Shown here piece after piece: positions 1 through 11,500 of a stretch of 64,000 bases of DNA. This DNA is from Diplonema papillatum (lineage: Eukaryota > Euglenozoa > Diplonemea > Diplonemida > Diplonemidae). The notes below the pieces were generated by a model. The model searched no databases. It was not told the DNA's origin and saw nothing but the letters and a program-made list of their open reading frames with translations. Where the stretch lies: NCBI GenBank assembly GCA_030068145.1, contig JAPJBO010000226.1, forward strand, positions 124,001 to 188,000, read 5' to 3'. Position numbers and translations under genes: made by a program. How positions within the stretch are numbered: position 1 is the first letter of the stretch; each line of letters starts with the position of its first letter.

Positions 1-563
1 GCACACTGCAACGACGGGCTTCCCCCCGGCGACCCGCCAGCACCGACCCCCGAGTCGATGACGATGTGGGACGCGAGATGCGACGCGGCATCCGAAGAAC
101 TCCCGTACGCATCCAACCCCTGCTGCTGGTGCTGCTGCTGCTTCTGCGGCCATGGGTTGCCGTCGGTAGCGCCGCGGAGCGCATCGTCTGGCTGCGGCGA
201 CAGGTCGTGGTGGGAGTGCGTCTGGTCGTCAGGCCGGCGCTCGCCGTTTCTCCAGAAGTCGTTGGACGAATGGAAGGTGCGGTCGCCCTTCGAGCCGGCG
301 GCTGCGTCGAGTTTGCAGACGACGTGCGGGTTGACCTCTTCCCAGCCGACGATGAAGTTCTTGAGGAACTTCGCGTTCACGAGCAGCCCCTCCTTCATCT
401 GCGGGCAGTCGACGTGCATGTGCGGCGCCTTCAAGGCGCCCGGGTACTGCCCGACGCTGCGGATGAGCTCGGTCCAAAACTTGCTGTCGGCGGGGAACGA
501 GTACAGCCGGCTCAGGGGGTCCACAGGCGGCGGCTCGCGCTCCTTCTTTTCGAACAGCGGCAT
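1..563 (-). CDS. hypothetical protein, 3' part beyond window
   Basis: An open frame starts with ATG at 563 and stays open for 187 codons to the left edge, so the C-terminus is missing. Residues about 25-90 look like an ordered domain rich in aromatic and hydrophobic residues (FWTELIRSVGQYPGALK, then FLKNFIVGWEEVNPHVV). From about residue 100 the protein becomes polar with a glutamine/histidine run (QKQQQQHQQQ). I recognise no family. Codon use is GC-rich like the other host exons here. A partial copy of its exon lies upstream at 785-910. The antisense open frames over this interval are shadows. Confidence 0.55.
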   Translation of the reverse strand, partial: MPLFEKKEREPPPVDPLSRLYSFPADSKFWTELIRSVGQYPGALKAPHMHVDCPQMKEGLLVNAKFLKNFIVGWEEVNPHVVCKLDAAAGSKGDRTFHSSNDFWRNGERRPDDQTHSHHDLSPQPDDALRGATDGNPWPQKQQQHQQQGLDAYGSSSDAASHLASHIVIDSGVGAGGSPGGSPSLQC

Positions 564-784
564 CGCGCCGCGGGAAGCGGGGGAAGAGAAGGAAGGGGGG
601 GGGCTGCGAGGGGGCGGGTGGCAAGTAGCCAAATGCCGGAAGGCAGTCTCCTTTCTTCCACCCCTGCAACCACACGCAGCCAGCCTATGTTAAGGGTCGA
701 AGTATATCTTGCAGCTAACTCATTAGGGGAGTAGTTAACCTGAGAAGTAGACGGCGGACACCAACCACCCCCCGCGCCGCGAGG

Positions 785-910
785 GTCTGGTCGTCAGGCC
801 GGCGCTCGCCCGATGAATGGAAGGTGCGGGCGCCCTTCGAGCCGGCGGCTGCGTCGAGTTTGCAGACGACGCGGAATGGAAGGCAGTCCCCTATTTTTCT
901 CCCCCTAACC
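785..910 (-). pseudogene. partial duplicate of the 1-563 exon
   Basis: Segments of the neighbouring exon recur here in the same order and orientation with parts missing: the stretch at 221-244 recurs at 788-811, the stretch at 269-325 recurs at about 817-873, and the GGAAGGCAGTC stretch at 639-649 recurs at about 879-890. The blocks are brought together by deletions, so no reading frame is kept. It looks like a decayed local duplication. Confidence 0.6.
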
Positions 911-1859
911 TAAGGAGAAGAGCGCCGGACGACAACGGCTCCGCCCACATTTCTGATGTGGTACAGATCTTCGGAAATAGCCCCGCACACGCGCGCGCTC
1001 GAGCACCACTCCGCCCGCGTGATACTCCAGGCCCCCATCAGCAGCCCGGTGGGGCATCAGCAGCAACCTAGAAGAAACCCCGCGTGGACGCACTCTCGCT
1101 AAGAGGCCACGCTAAAATAGGCTCGCAACACACGCACGCGGGGGCGGCAGTCGTCAGCATTGCACCTCCCTGGACGACAGGTGATTCCGACAGGTCACGG
1201 TACGCTTGCACTTCGTCCACGTGCTTTCTACCACGGCAGTATTTTGACAGAATTCTCTTTCTTCTTCTCTTTACAACGTTGCAACAACAGCTGGGAGGTG
1301 CTTCTTTTCGCTCATTTACGGGAGTACGCAACCGGAAAACGAACAATGCAAAAAGTGAGGGACAAAGTTTGAGCACACGTCTGTCTCAGTAGACAGGGCG
1401 CTAGAAAAGAGTCACACACAACAACAAACATGCAAAGAAGCATCTTCTGAGACACACCGCTCGCTTTTGCTTTGACTTCCACGACGTTCGTCATTTTAAG
1501 CGCTTGAAATCAAGTGAGGCGAAGTACGCAACATCTAGGCTAGAAGAATCAGCGGTGGCAACGGCAATCCGTTTCAAGAGGGGGGAGCGAAGAGGATGAC
1601 CCGTCGCACATCGCCCATTCCCAGTGTGTAGAGAGAAGGGGATCCTTCCCGAACTCGTTTCAGTTGTTTACATTTTGGCATGCTCACTCCAGTAGCCGAG
1701 ATTGCAGATCATCTGCCGAAGAGCTGGAGGAAATCAAGACACCCGTTGCCGGTGCTCACCTAAGGTAAAGACCTTTCTCATAAGGGAGAAGGACGCGGGC
1801 CTGGCGAATGAGATCGTAAGGGCTGGGACCGCTTCGAGGACCGGAGCTGCCGCATCGTC
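911..1859. other. intergenic, no gene seen
   Basis: Only short frames without family signatures are present on either strand. It separates the hypothetical gene on the left from the repeat copies downstream of the methyltransferase-like gene. Confidence 0.4.
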
Positions 1860-2520
1860 GTCAGAGTCGGGGCCGCCTCGACCGCCTGCGACGATGGCTA
1901 GCTGCTGGGGCCACTGCTTTTGGAAACGGGACCGACGAGCATCGCCACCGCATCGTAGCCAAAAGCCGGGGCAGCCTCGCGTGGGGCCTTGTAGCCAATG
2001 GGAACGTCGAGCTGGTGGGCCTTCGGGTTGTCGCCGAGGGCATCTCGCACAGCGGTGGTGTCGATGGTTTGCGTCGGATTGGTCATCGTCGCGTTCGAGC
2101 CGAGCCAGGTCGGCCGGATTGCCGATGTCGAACACGCGGAGGAACCTCAGACACTTGTCGTACACCGGTACCGCAGCACAGGACCCCGCAGCTAAAACTC
2201 TGGAGACTAGTGAGTGCGGGCCTGAGATGGCTACTAGCTGCTGGGGTCACCGCTTTTGGGAACAGACCCGACGAGCTTCGCCGATGCATCGTCAAGACCC
2301 CAGGCAGCTTCGCCTGGGGCCTTGTAGCCAATGGAAACGTCGAGCTGCGGGCCTTCGGGTTGTCAGGGCCTCTCGCACAGCGGTGGTGTCAATGGTTTGT
2401 GTCGGAGTGGTCAGCATCGCGTTCGAGCCGAGTCAGGTAGCCCCTTCCGGGCTGCCGATGCCGAACACGCGGAGGAGCCTCAGGCACGGGTTGTACACCC
2501 GCTGCGGGTACCGCATCGCA
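1860..2520 (-). pseudogene. two decayed tandem copies of the methyltransferase-like gene's 3' coding end
   Basis: Two blocks (about 2190-2520 and 1860-2190) repeat the last 330 bp of the adjacent gene with a period of about 330 bp. Both keep recognisable stretches such as LRLLRVFGIG and TPTQTIDTTAVRE. The nearer copy has a TGA soon after the GSPEGAT stretch and a 4-bp deletion relative to the gene inside the region encoding EALGDNP. The farther copy has a different 4-bp deletion after GIGNP that shifts the frame, but it still ends in GPSS plus stop. Decay by independent indels argues against use as alternative last exons, although that cannot be excluded for the farther copy. Confidence 0.8.
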
Positions 2521-2554
2521 GCTAAAACTCAGGAGACAAGAGAGTCGATGGCTA

Positions 2555-5500
2555 TTAGCTGCTGGGGCCTCCGTTTTCAGGAACAGACCCGACGAGCGTC
2601 GCCGATGCATCGTCGTCAAGAGCCGGGGCAGCCTCGCCTGGGGCCTTGTAGCCAATGGGAACGTCGAGTTGGTGGGCTTTCGGGTTGTCGCCGAGGGCCT
2701 CCCGCACAGCGGTGGTGTCGATGGTTTGCGTCGGACTGGTCAGCGTCGCGTTCGAGCCGAGCCAGGCCGCCCCTTCCGGATTGCCGATGCCGAACACGCG
2801 GAGGAGCCGCAGGCACTTGTCGTACACCCGCTGCCGCCACTGCAGCACCGGCGCCGCGGCCGTGTCCGGCCGGTCACCCACTTCGGCCTCGTCGACGCCG
2901 AACTCGGCGCACAGGATCCGTGCCCCGAGGAACGATTCGACGGGCTGCTCGATGGGCGAGTTGCGGACGGCGAGCGCCGCGCGCAGGTCTTCCGTCCCGT
3001 ATTCGGCAAAAAAGCTGGGCAGGTCGAGGCACCGCAGGTGCAGCGGGTGCTCCGGCGGCAGGCGCATCATGTTGTAGTACAGGGTCCGGAAGTCGTTGTA
3101 GTTCATTTGGTACCGAAACTCGGTCGGTCCCATCGATTGCTCGTGCGTGTAGTAGTAGTCGATGTCGCTCCACGTTCCGAAGTGGTACTGCCGGATGGAC
3201 GGCGCGTTGTAGCCCTTCTGCAGAGCTCCCAATCCTGCAGAGTGTTTGCGTAGAGTGGATTTTGGAAAAGAGCAGGAGTATACAACCAACCTTTTTCAAC
3301 CCATTTCGACGGAATGGGACTATAGAAGGTTGGCCATACGCGACTAGGTTAATAGTAGTGTCTTACAGAGTGTTTCAGACACGGCTGCGTCACGCATGCC
3401 CTTGCCCGACGCTAGCCGACCCGGCATTGTGCACGCGCGTCGCAGTCGTTGGCGTAATGACGGGGGTTCCATCGGACCCTCGAACGAGCTTCATGACTTC
3501 ATTCATCGCCGTAGGCTCCCTCTTCCCTGCCAAGTCTGCTTGGCCGTTATCGGGGGGGGTGTTGCCTCCGAGTCGGCGCCGTTTCGCTTGCTTTTGTCGC
3601 GCTAGTAGGTCTTCATTGTACACCAAGGAAACTCAATCCGGTAAGCCCACTGAGGGCCGCTCTGATCCAGAAAACTGCCCACTGCCGCAGGAAATAGTGG
3701 GACTGGAACGTATTGCGATAGTGTGCCGCCCTGTTCACGATTCGCTGCCAGGCATGTTTATTTCTTGCCTGCGCTGGAGGTCTAAGTTCAGCGCGAGATC
3801 TTCAACAGCATGAAGGTGCCTCGGTATTATGTTTCTACTGGTGTGCCTCGGCTATTTTCCATGAGGAAGCTGGAAGGAAAAGTGAGTGCTGACCTAACAA
3901 CGCACTTGCACGGCGGATGCGAGCTCACTTTGCGCCGCTTGCGGATACCGCCGATATTTATCCTGCCACGTGGGCAGAGGAGAGGAACGAAATCTTACTG
4001 GATTTGGTTTTTCGTTTGACGGAGGCTCCCCTTGAATGAGGAAGACCGAGTTTCTTGGTTCCTTCTGCAGGGGTTAAGTTAGAGATATTTCAAAGCTCTA
4101 TTTCCGGTTCTCGGTTGTACCGTCGATCCACCAGCTTCTTCTTTTGTGCAGCATGGTGGCAGAGTAGTTCTGGAGCAGTGCAATGAAGGGTGGAATCCTA
4201 TTTTGTGTTCCGGCAATAATTATCCCCTTTATCCCACCCCTGCCTTGGCTCACCCCTTTATCCCTCCCTGCCTTGGCTCACCCCTTTATCTCTCCCCTCC
4301 TCGGCTCCCCTCACCCCTTGCCGCTGATCCCGGTTGATAGTGACCCGGCCCTATTCCAACCCCCAGCCCAAAATGAATTCAACTTTTTTTTCGCGCTCGG
4401 GGTGGCCCCGAGCCCCAGTCCCATAAATAAATCACTGGCCCACCGTGGTGACCACCTTAGAGTGTGACAGGTAGCGTCTCCCCCCTCAGTGAAAATAGAC
4501 GCGTTTTTTTGAGTATTTCTTCGAGTTCTTTTTGTTTTGTGCGTGCCATCGTTTTCCCACTTGTATTTACCCTGAGCATATTCAGGTAAGGAATTCTGAT
4601 CAACCACCACCAAAACACGCTGCCTACGTCTTTTTAGCCTGCACAACACATTGAAGGGCGACCCGCAAGATTATTGAACGCCTACGCCCGCCACTAAACC
4701 CAGATGTACCTGTGTTTCGCGTGGGCTACAGCACATTTACCTCCTTTGATCTATCGCAACTGGCAGTCTCCTCAAGCATTTCCTACAAAGCAGGTGCTTA
4801 TACAATAAAATATAGAAAGAAGCGTGGCAACACACCGCTCTGATCCAGCACGAACAGCGTGTGCCGAGGGAAGTACTTCCGGAGTTTTTCGCACAGCGAC
4901 ACGTGCAGCGAGGGGATCCAGAAGTAGTTGTTCAGCATGCCCGCGGCGTTGCGGAGCGCCGTGCCGATGTTCAGGTTCGCCTGGAAGCCGCGGAAGAAGA
5001 ACACTTCCGGCGGGAACCGGTCTGTCGACCGGTACATACCCCGGTAGAGGCTCTGCTCTATGAGCTCCGGCGTGAAGATGCCGCTATGGTCCACGGCGCG
5101 CAGGTAAGCGATAATCAGCTCGTCTTGCAAAGGCCGGTGCACGTCTTTGTTTTTGATCCTCGAGTACTGAATTGGCAGCTGCACCTCAAACCTCTCGTCG
5201 GGGTCGATGTCTTCCTTGATTCCTGAAAGAAGGAAGGGGATGGGGTCGTCGTAATAGGTTTTGATTTTTAGAGTGCAAGTTCGCTTAGGTATCCGGGGTT
5301 TAAAAGTCTCCGGGTGACCATTGTCGTAAAGGTTCCTTTAGGTATAGTATGTTAGTGTGTGTATCGTATCTGCTGTAGTGGCAGTACGTGTGCTTGTGCG
5401 CGTATCTTCGCGCTGCCTATGGCCGACTATTCGACTTATTTTAGCGCGCGCTCTTATTTCCGATGTGCTTTGCCACACCCGTGGCTCTTGTGACCAACAC

Positions 5501-8500
5501 CGAGTTCACGTTCGCGAGGAAAGCGATCTCGGGCCCCCACGTGCATACATGGTTTTGGGGGGGGAATCTTAGTTTCGTGCCCATAATAATATCCGGAAAA
5601 TCCCGAAAGAATTTCCTCTAGATCGGTGTAGATTGAAAAAAACGGCCGGGAAACGCACCGCCAACAAGCCAGGACCCCAAAAGGACCCCAAATCACCGGA
5701 AGAAGGGGGGTCGTAGGAAACCCAAAACTGGAAGCCGCTAGCCTAGTTGAACCCGATGGCTTCTTCATCGAAGAAGTCTGAAGGCTTGGTGGGCGTCCAC
5801 TGCTGGTGGTTCCTCGAGTGGGGAACAAGCCTTACGTTCAGCGTGCTGAACGTACTGATTTCAGCACGTTAATTTTCGGTGTACCTACCCCCCCCCCCGT
5901 GTTTAAGATCGCGCCCTCCCCCCCCGTGTATAAGATCGGTTTTTTTGAGAAATGAGGGCGATCTTATACACGGGGGGGGAGTGGGGTGGGGTCCCGCGCA
6001 GCGGGAAAGTTTTTTTTTTGGGGCATTTTTACTGTGGGGGGGTTTTTTGGCCCCGCGCAGCGGGAATATTTTTTTTGGGGTACTTTTTCTCTGGGAGGTT
6101 CTGGCGGGAAGAATATCTCTTGGACCCCCCAAGTTGGGAGATACCATGCAGGGTCAAAACCTTGTCTTTTTTAAACGCTGCCGCGGGGGAAGTTACGGAT
6201 CCAGTTTGCCGACTTCCCTTACCTACATTGTTCTGTCGGCCAGAGGCTTTTAGCCTAGGAGACCTATTGCGGTTAACGGTACGGCCCGATGCAAGAGAAT
6301 GAGATCTCCCCTGTTTTTTCCATGCACATCCACAAGACACCCTACAACACGAAGAAAGTGCAGCTTTCCAGGATAGTTAACCCTGTCCCCGCGTGAAGCG
6401 TTTCGAGGGTCAACCCTTCCTTCAAAAAGAGACGACTGCATCATCCGGGGCCTGTGGACATGGTCAACAGGATCGTCAATGTGCCACCACTTCAGATCTC
6501 TGCATCCGGGTTGCGGAATGTTCACGCATTCCCTTTCGGCAATCCGATGCGACTACGAAGTAATGCTCGAGTACATCTGTACATTACCCAGCTTCCCCTC
6601 AGGGAAGTATGGGCTTCTCGTAATGGTGGATGGGTACAAGTCGCACTACAGCATTCCTGTCGTGAAGCAGCCATCCCTGCAGGATGGCGTCCACGTGTCC
6701 CGCAGGTACGCGAACCAGGAGTTCACGGCGGCCCTGTTGCGACGTCACGCCCCACATGGAGGCCGCTTCGAGGCGCGTCTGCGCCGAAGTCGCCTTCACC
6801 GCCCGGCGGCAGAGACGCGTCATCGCCGTGAGCGGGTCCTTCTCCACGCATGCCCACGTCTCTGCCGTCGCGTGCTTGCGTGCCACGGTGAGGACGAGTA
6901 CCGCCGTGGCCGCCCCGGGCTTCCGTCCGCCTTCAGTCGCCGCCTGCCGGACCTTCCCTACCTTCCCGGCCTGCCGAACGTCCCCGTGCGTCCACAAGTG
7001 CATCCGCCGCACCACGCCTGTTTCCATGAGGACGTGGCGCGCCTCGCTCTTCTCGAACGGCTGTCGGCACAACACCGCGTACCGAACCTCCTCTGTCGCC
7101 AGCGCCGCAGCATCGACCGCCACGCCCATCGCCGTCTCGGCCTCATCGACGCTGGGTGCGACCCAGAGCCCCTCCTTCTTCGCCTCGAATGAGCACGACT
7201 CGAGGATCGGCACGTTCCAGTCGAAACTGTGCACGCCGCACACGGTCGCCTTACGTCTGACGACGTCTACCCACTGCTGATGTTGCCGCTGCTGCGGTTG
7301 CTCTTGTTGTTGCGGGCGGTTCCGCCGTTGCTGTTGCGGTTGCTGTTGTTGCTGTGGCTGTTGTTGCTGCTGTTGCGGTTGCTGGTTTTGTTGCTGCTGC
7401 TGTTGTTGCTGTTGCGGTTGCCTCTGTTGCTGTCGCTGCTGTTGTTGTGGTTGCTGTTGTGCTTGTTGCCGCGGTTGCCGTTGTTGTTGTGGCTGTCGCT
7501 GCTGTTGCTGTTGCTGTTGTTGTTGTTGCTGCTGGTGCGGTTGCTGTTGCTGTTGCTGTTGTTGCTGGTGCGGTTGCTGTTGTTGCTGGTGCGGTTGCTG
7601 TTGTTGCTGGTGCGGTTGCGGTTGCTGTTGTTGCTGTTGCTGTTGCTGTTGCTGTTGTTGCTGTTGCGGTGCTCCTTCACGATCCTCGCCTTGGTACTTC
7701 GGCCGTCCTTGCGACAGCGCCGGTTCCCCCTGGCTCGTCTCGTTCCGCTGCTCCGCCTCCAGGAGGCTGATCGCCGCCTCCAGGAGTGTCAGCGCCACCC
7801 CTCGCTCCTCCTGACTTCGAGCCGCCGCTGCTGCCCGGCTAGCCCGCTCTGCTGCATCTCCGAGGCGGTCGAGCATCGACGATGGCGCCGCCGAAAGCGC
7901 CGCCATCGCCGTGATGTGTTCCCCCCGCTCCCTTGCCAGTCTCCCCCACAACTTTTCGTCGTCTTGTTGCGTTAGTGGGGAGTCATTTGCAAGCAAATGA
8001 GTACCACACTATGCCAGCTTTTCGCTACGTGACTCCAGAAGGGTCACTTTTTCCGCGCTTTCGGCGCGGCGCAACTCTAGTCGGCTGCAACTGTTGTTGG
8101 CAGTTGCTCACGATCTCATAATCCGAAAAGGAATCGGAGTCTTCGCTTTCTCGCTTGCGCCGATAGGCACGCCGCGATGCGGAGGACGCGAGTAGCCGGG
8201 AAGAGCCGGCGGGAGGGCGCGATCGTTGTGTGACCCGTGGAGGGTCGGAACCAGAATCAGTAAAAGGGCCCGAGTCAGGGCCTGCCATCGAAGAGGGCCG
8301 GGCGGGGCCGGGTGGGCGCGGTGTGTTCGGGCCGGCGAGGCCAGTGCCGTCGTCGCCGAGATCGGCGCGTCGTCGTCGTCGTGCGCGCAGCGCGGCTGCG
8401 GGAGAGGCCGTGGGGGTGCATGGCGCGGGTCGCTTCCTGCCTGCTGGCGGGGGGGCGCGCTTCGGGGGCGACTTCGTCGTCCGCCTCCTCCGGCCACGGC

Positions 8501-11500
8501 TGGTAGGTGTTCCAGGTGGGGACGGCGCGCGCCGCTTCCGGCCTGTGAGGCCGTCGCTCTCGCCTAGGCTGCGACCGCCACCGCCGCCGCCGCCGCGATC
8601 CCCGCCGCGACCGCTGCCGCGACCGCCGCCGCGTGCGCGGCCGCGACCAGTGCCGCGGCCGCCGCCACCGTCTCCGTCACTGTCGTCTCCGCCGCCTCGG
8701 CCGCCGCGGCCGCGGCCACGGCCGCGGCCGCCCGCCACCCCGTCGCCACTGCTGCCGTCGCGGCCAGCACCACCCCTGTGATGCCCCCGTCCGCAGCACG
8801 CGTCGGCGTTCGGGCAGGTCCCACATCGCGTCAGCCGATGCGCCCGGCAGCACTGAATGCGCAGGCCGTCGTCAGGGCGGTGGTGCACCTGGCAGCACTG
8901 GTCAACTACAAGGCTGTAGTTTCTTCGCATGCCAGTGCACACCGCGCACTTCTGCTTCGCGCAGGCATCGCAGACCGACTGCGTGCGGAGCAGAGGGTCC
9001 GCCTGCGCAGCCGGTACAAGCACGGGAAGGCGCGGGCGTTGCGGCAGAGGGGTGGGCACGTCCCAGCGCAGCGAACGCTGTGCCCGCCGCGCCGCGTCGT
9101 ACTGCGGGAACACGTCCCCGCCCCAGTTCTTCCCGTCCCCGGCAGCTGCCCGCGGAAAGCTCGTCCCCAGCACCCCGTGCGTCTCCTCGCCCCCGGCGAA
9201 GCGTGGGCGAGGTGTCAATCCCCCCCACAGCATCGGCGCCCCCAGGGTCCTCATCGAGCCCACCCGGACCTTCCGCTCGGCAGGCAACGGCGACGGCAGC
9301 TGCAGGTCCTGGCACAGGCGGCACAATGTCGACAGCATCGTCCAGAGGGTCTTCCCCCTCTGGTTGGCGGCGAGCCTTCGTATTCCCGGGGGGGCAGGGA
9401 CGTCGACCCCGGTGTGGACCTCGAAGTCCACTGCCAGCTCAACGCACGACACCTCGCCTGCGTTCGTCCACCTCAGTGCCGACAGCCAGCCCTTGAGCGC
9501 CCGCATCGCACGGCCGCCGTACGGCCATCTCGGCGGCTCATCCGGAAGGCGGTCGAAGTTGAACACGTGTTGCACCGCCGGCAGCGGCGCAGCTGCGTGC
9601 CAGGGGTGCATCGGTTGCACCGCGGAGAGGCGGCGTCGCTCCGCCTCCACGCGTGCAGTGTACACCGCCGCCATGAGGCGGTGAAGGGCCGCGACCTCCA
9701 CCCGCATTCCTTCGACAATAACCCCATGCACACGCGTGCAAGACGGCCACCTCGCCCGGTCCGCCCGCAGGAGTTCGGCGAAGCAAGGACGGCCGCGAAT
9801 CTCGTCGTAGGCGGGGCACTCCCACCACAGGTGATCCGCTGTGTCCTGGACGCCCAGGTCGCAGTCCCTGCAGCCGCGGTCCAGCGGCGGACGCTGAGGT
9901 TCCGAAGAGGAGGATTCGGAGACGTGCTCGTCAAAGCTGCCGGTCGTATCAGAGGCGGTCGACGACACGGACGCCGAGGAGCTCGGCGACCCGTCTGTCC
10001 CGGCCGCCCCTCCGTTCGCACGCGCATTCCGTCCCCACCGCGCAGCGAGGAACATACCCCCGGACAGAATCACCGCCAGCGCACGTTTCTCGCCAGCGTC
10101 AGCCGTCGCAACTTTTCGTCGTCTTGTTGCGGTAGTGGGGAGTCATTTGCATGCAAATGAGTACCACACTAACAACTTTTCACAACTTTGCAGACCTTTG
10201 CAGAGCTCTGCAGAACAATGTGTCAAACCTAATTATGAAAAGTTGTGATTTTTTGTGCTAAAAAATAGGTGGATGACCCCATAACGTGAGTTTTATCGGG
10301 CTCAGGCTGGGCTTGTTTGACAGTCGGTGCCGACGGTGACTGTGGGCGGGGCGAGGAAAAAAAGACCCATGGCGTGCTGTCTTATACGACAGAAAGAGGC
10401 GCACACCAACTTCCCAGATTATCGGCGGCTGCTCGGCGGACACGTCGTCTGGCAGGATGTCCACGCGGTCAAAGGGGAGGTAGCTGAGAACTTCGAGGCA
10501 AAGAAAGAACACCCGGTCCGGCACGAGGACTTCCCAGTCGAAAATTGACACGTGGTGTTCAAAGTAGTGCTCGTAGTGGTGCGCTTTGATATTCACGTCT
10601 CTGTGCGTCATCCAGACACCCAAAACGTCGATCATGTGATACTCGCACGACGCATATATCTCCGGGTGGTTCTCCTGCAGTAGGTCCAGTATGCCGAGCG
10701 CTGTTTGCCCGTTGTGGCCAGAAAGCTCGTATATGATGAGCCGCTTCGTGCCGAGCTTTTTCATCTGCTTCAGAAGGTAGTTAAGCACTGCAGCGGCGAA
10801 TTGCGGGTTCAAAAGGGACGGGATCTTCGGACGGAGGAGCGGCTCCGATTTCAACTTGCGCATCTCGTCAGCGTACTCACCCCCGGTCATATGCTTGAAG
10901 TCGGTGTCGTAGATCCTCTCGAGCATCCCGCTCAGATCCGACAGTCGGGCTCGTTGCAGGAATCCCTTCATGCCTCGGAACCTGTGTTTCTGTTTTCATG
11001 AGCGCCGGCTTGGTAGGAAATGCTCGACAAAAAAGCTGCCGGACAGAGAACCGAAGGGATCCCAAGTGTAACTACCGAACCACGCGGGTCTACCCCTACA
11101 CGACAAGATGTATGCAGCCGGGAGGACGACGTGTTCGACCCATCCATGCTTCGGACAACCGGTATAGGAAGGTGACGTAGCTGGTTCCTTCGACTATCCT
11201 GCACAACCGGAACTTGCTGCGGATACTCAGGTTCGGGGGGTATCGCTCCAGCGGTCGCTGGTGCGAATTATTTCCGCACTCTGTCGACCCCCTCTGCCAA
11301 CCCACTCTGTCGACTCAACGGCGAAGTGTGGGGATTGAAAGGTGCAAAGAAATAAACAGGAAAGAAGGATTATACCTGTTCGGCAGGCCCCACAGGCAGG
11401 CGTGCATGTAGTCCCGGAACAGCATCTGGCCGTTTGATTGCTTCTCGCCGCCCGCTGTGATGTACAGAGGCTTACACTCGTAAAGGAGAATGTCGTCTCG

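Larger units (their letters stand above)
5223..10406 (-). other. intron 2 of the methyltransferase-like gene, loaded with retroelements
   Basis: The donor is GTTG|GTGTGC and the acceptor CTTTCAG|GAATC; the split glycine codon is restored on joining. The intron holds a dispersed 190-bp repeat (5263-5455), a C/G-run hairpin area (about 5885-6075) and the two LINE-like open frames between 6599 and 10073. Confidence 0.7.

Noticed and set aside
1702..3813. 703-codon plus-strand frame
   Set aside because: Antisense to exon 4 and its two tandem copies; it begins and ends outside any recognisable domain.
7229..7975. Leucine-rich plus-strand frame opposite ORF1
   Set aside because: It is the antisense of the CAG/CAA glutamine tract of the minus-strand ORF1.
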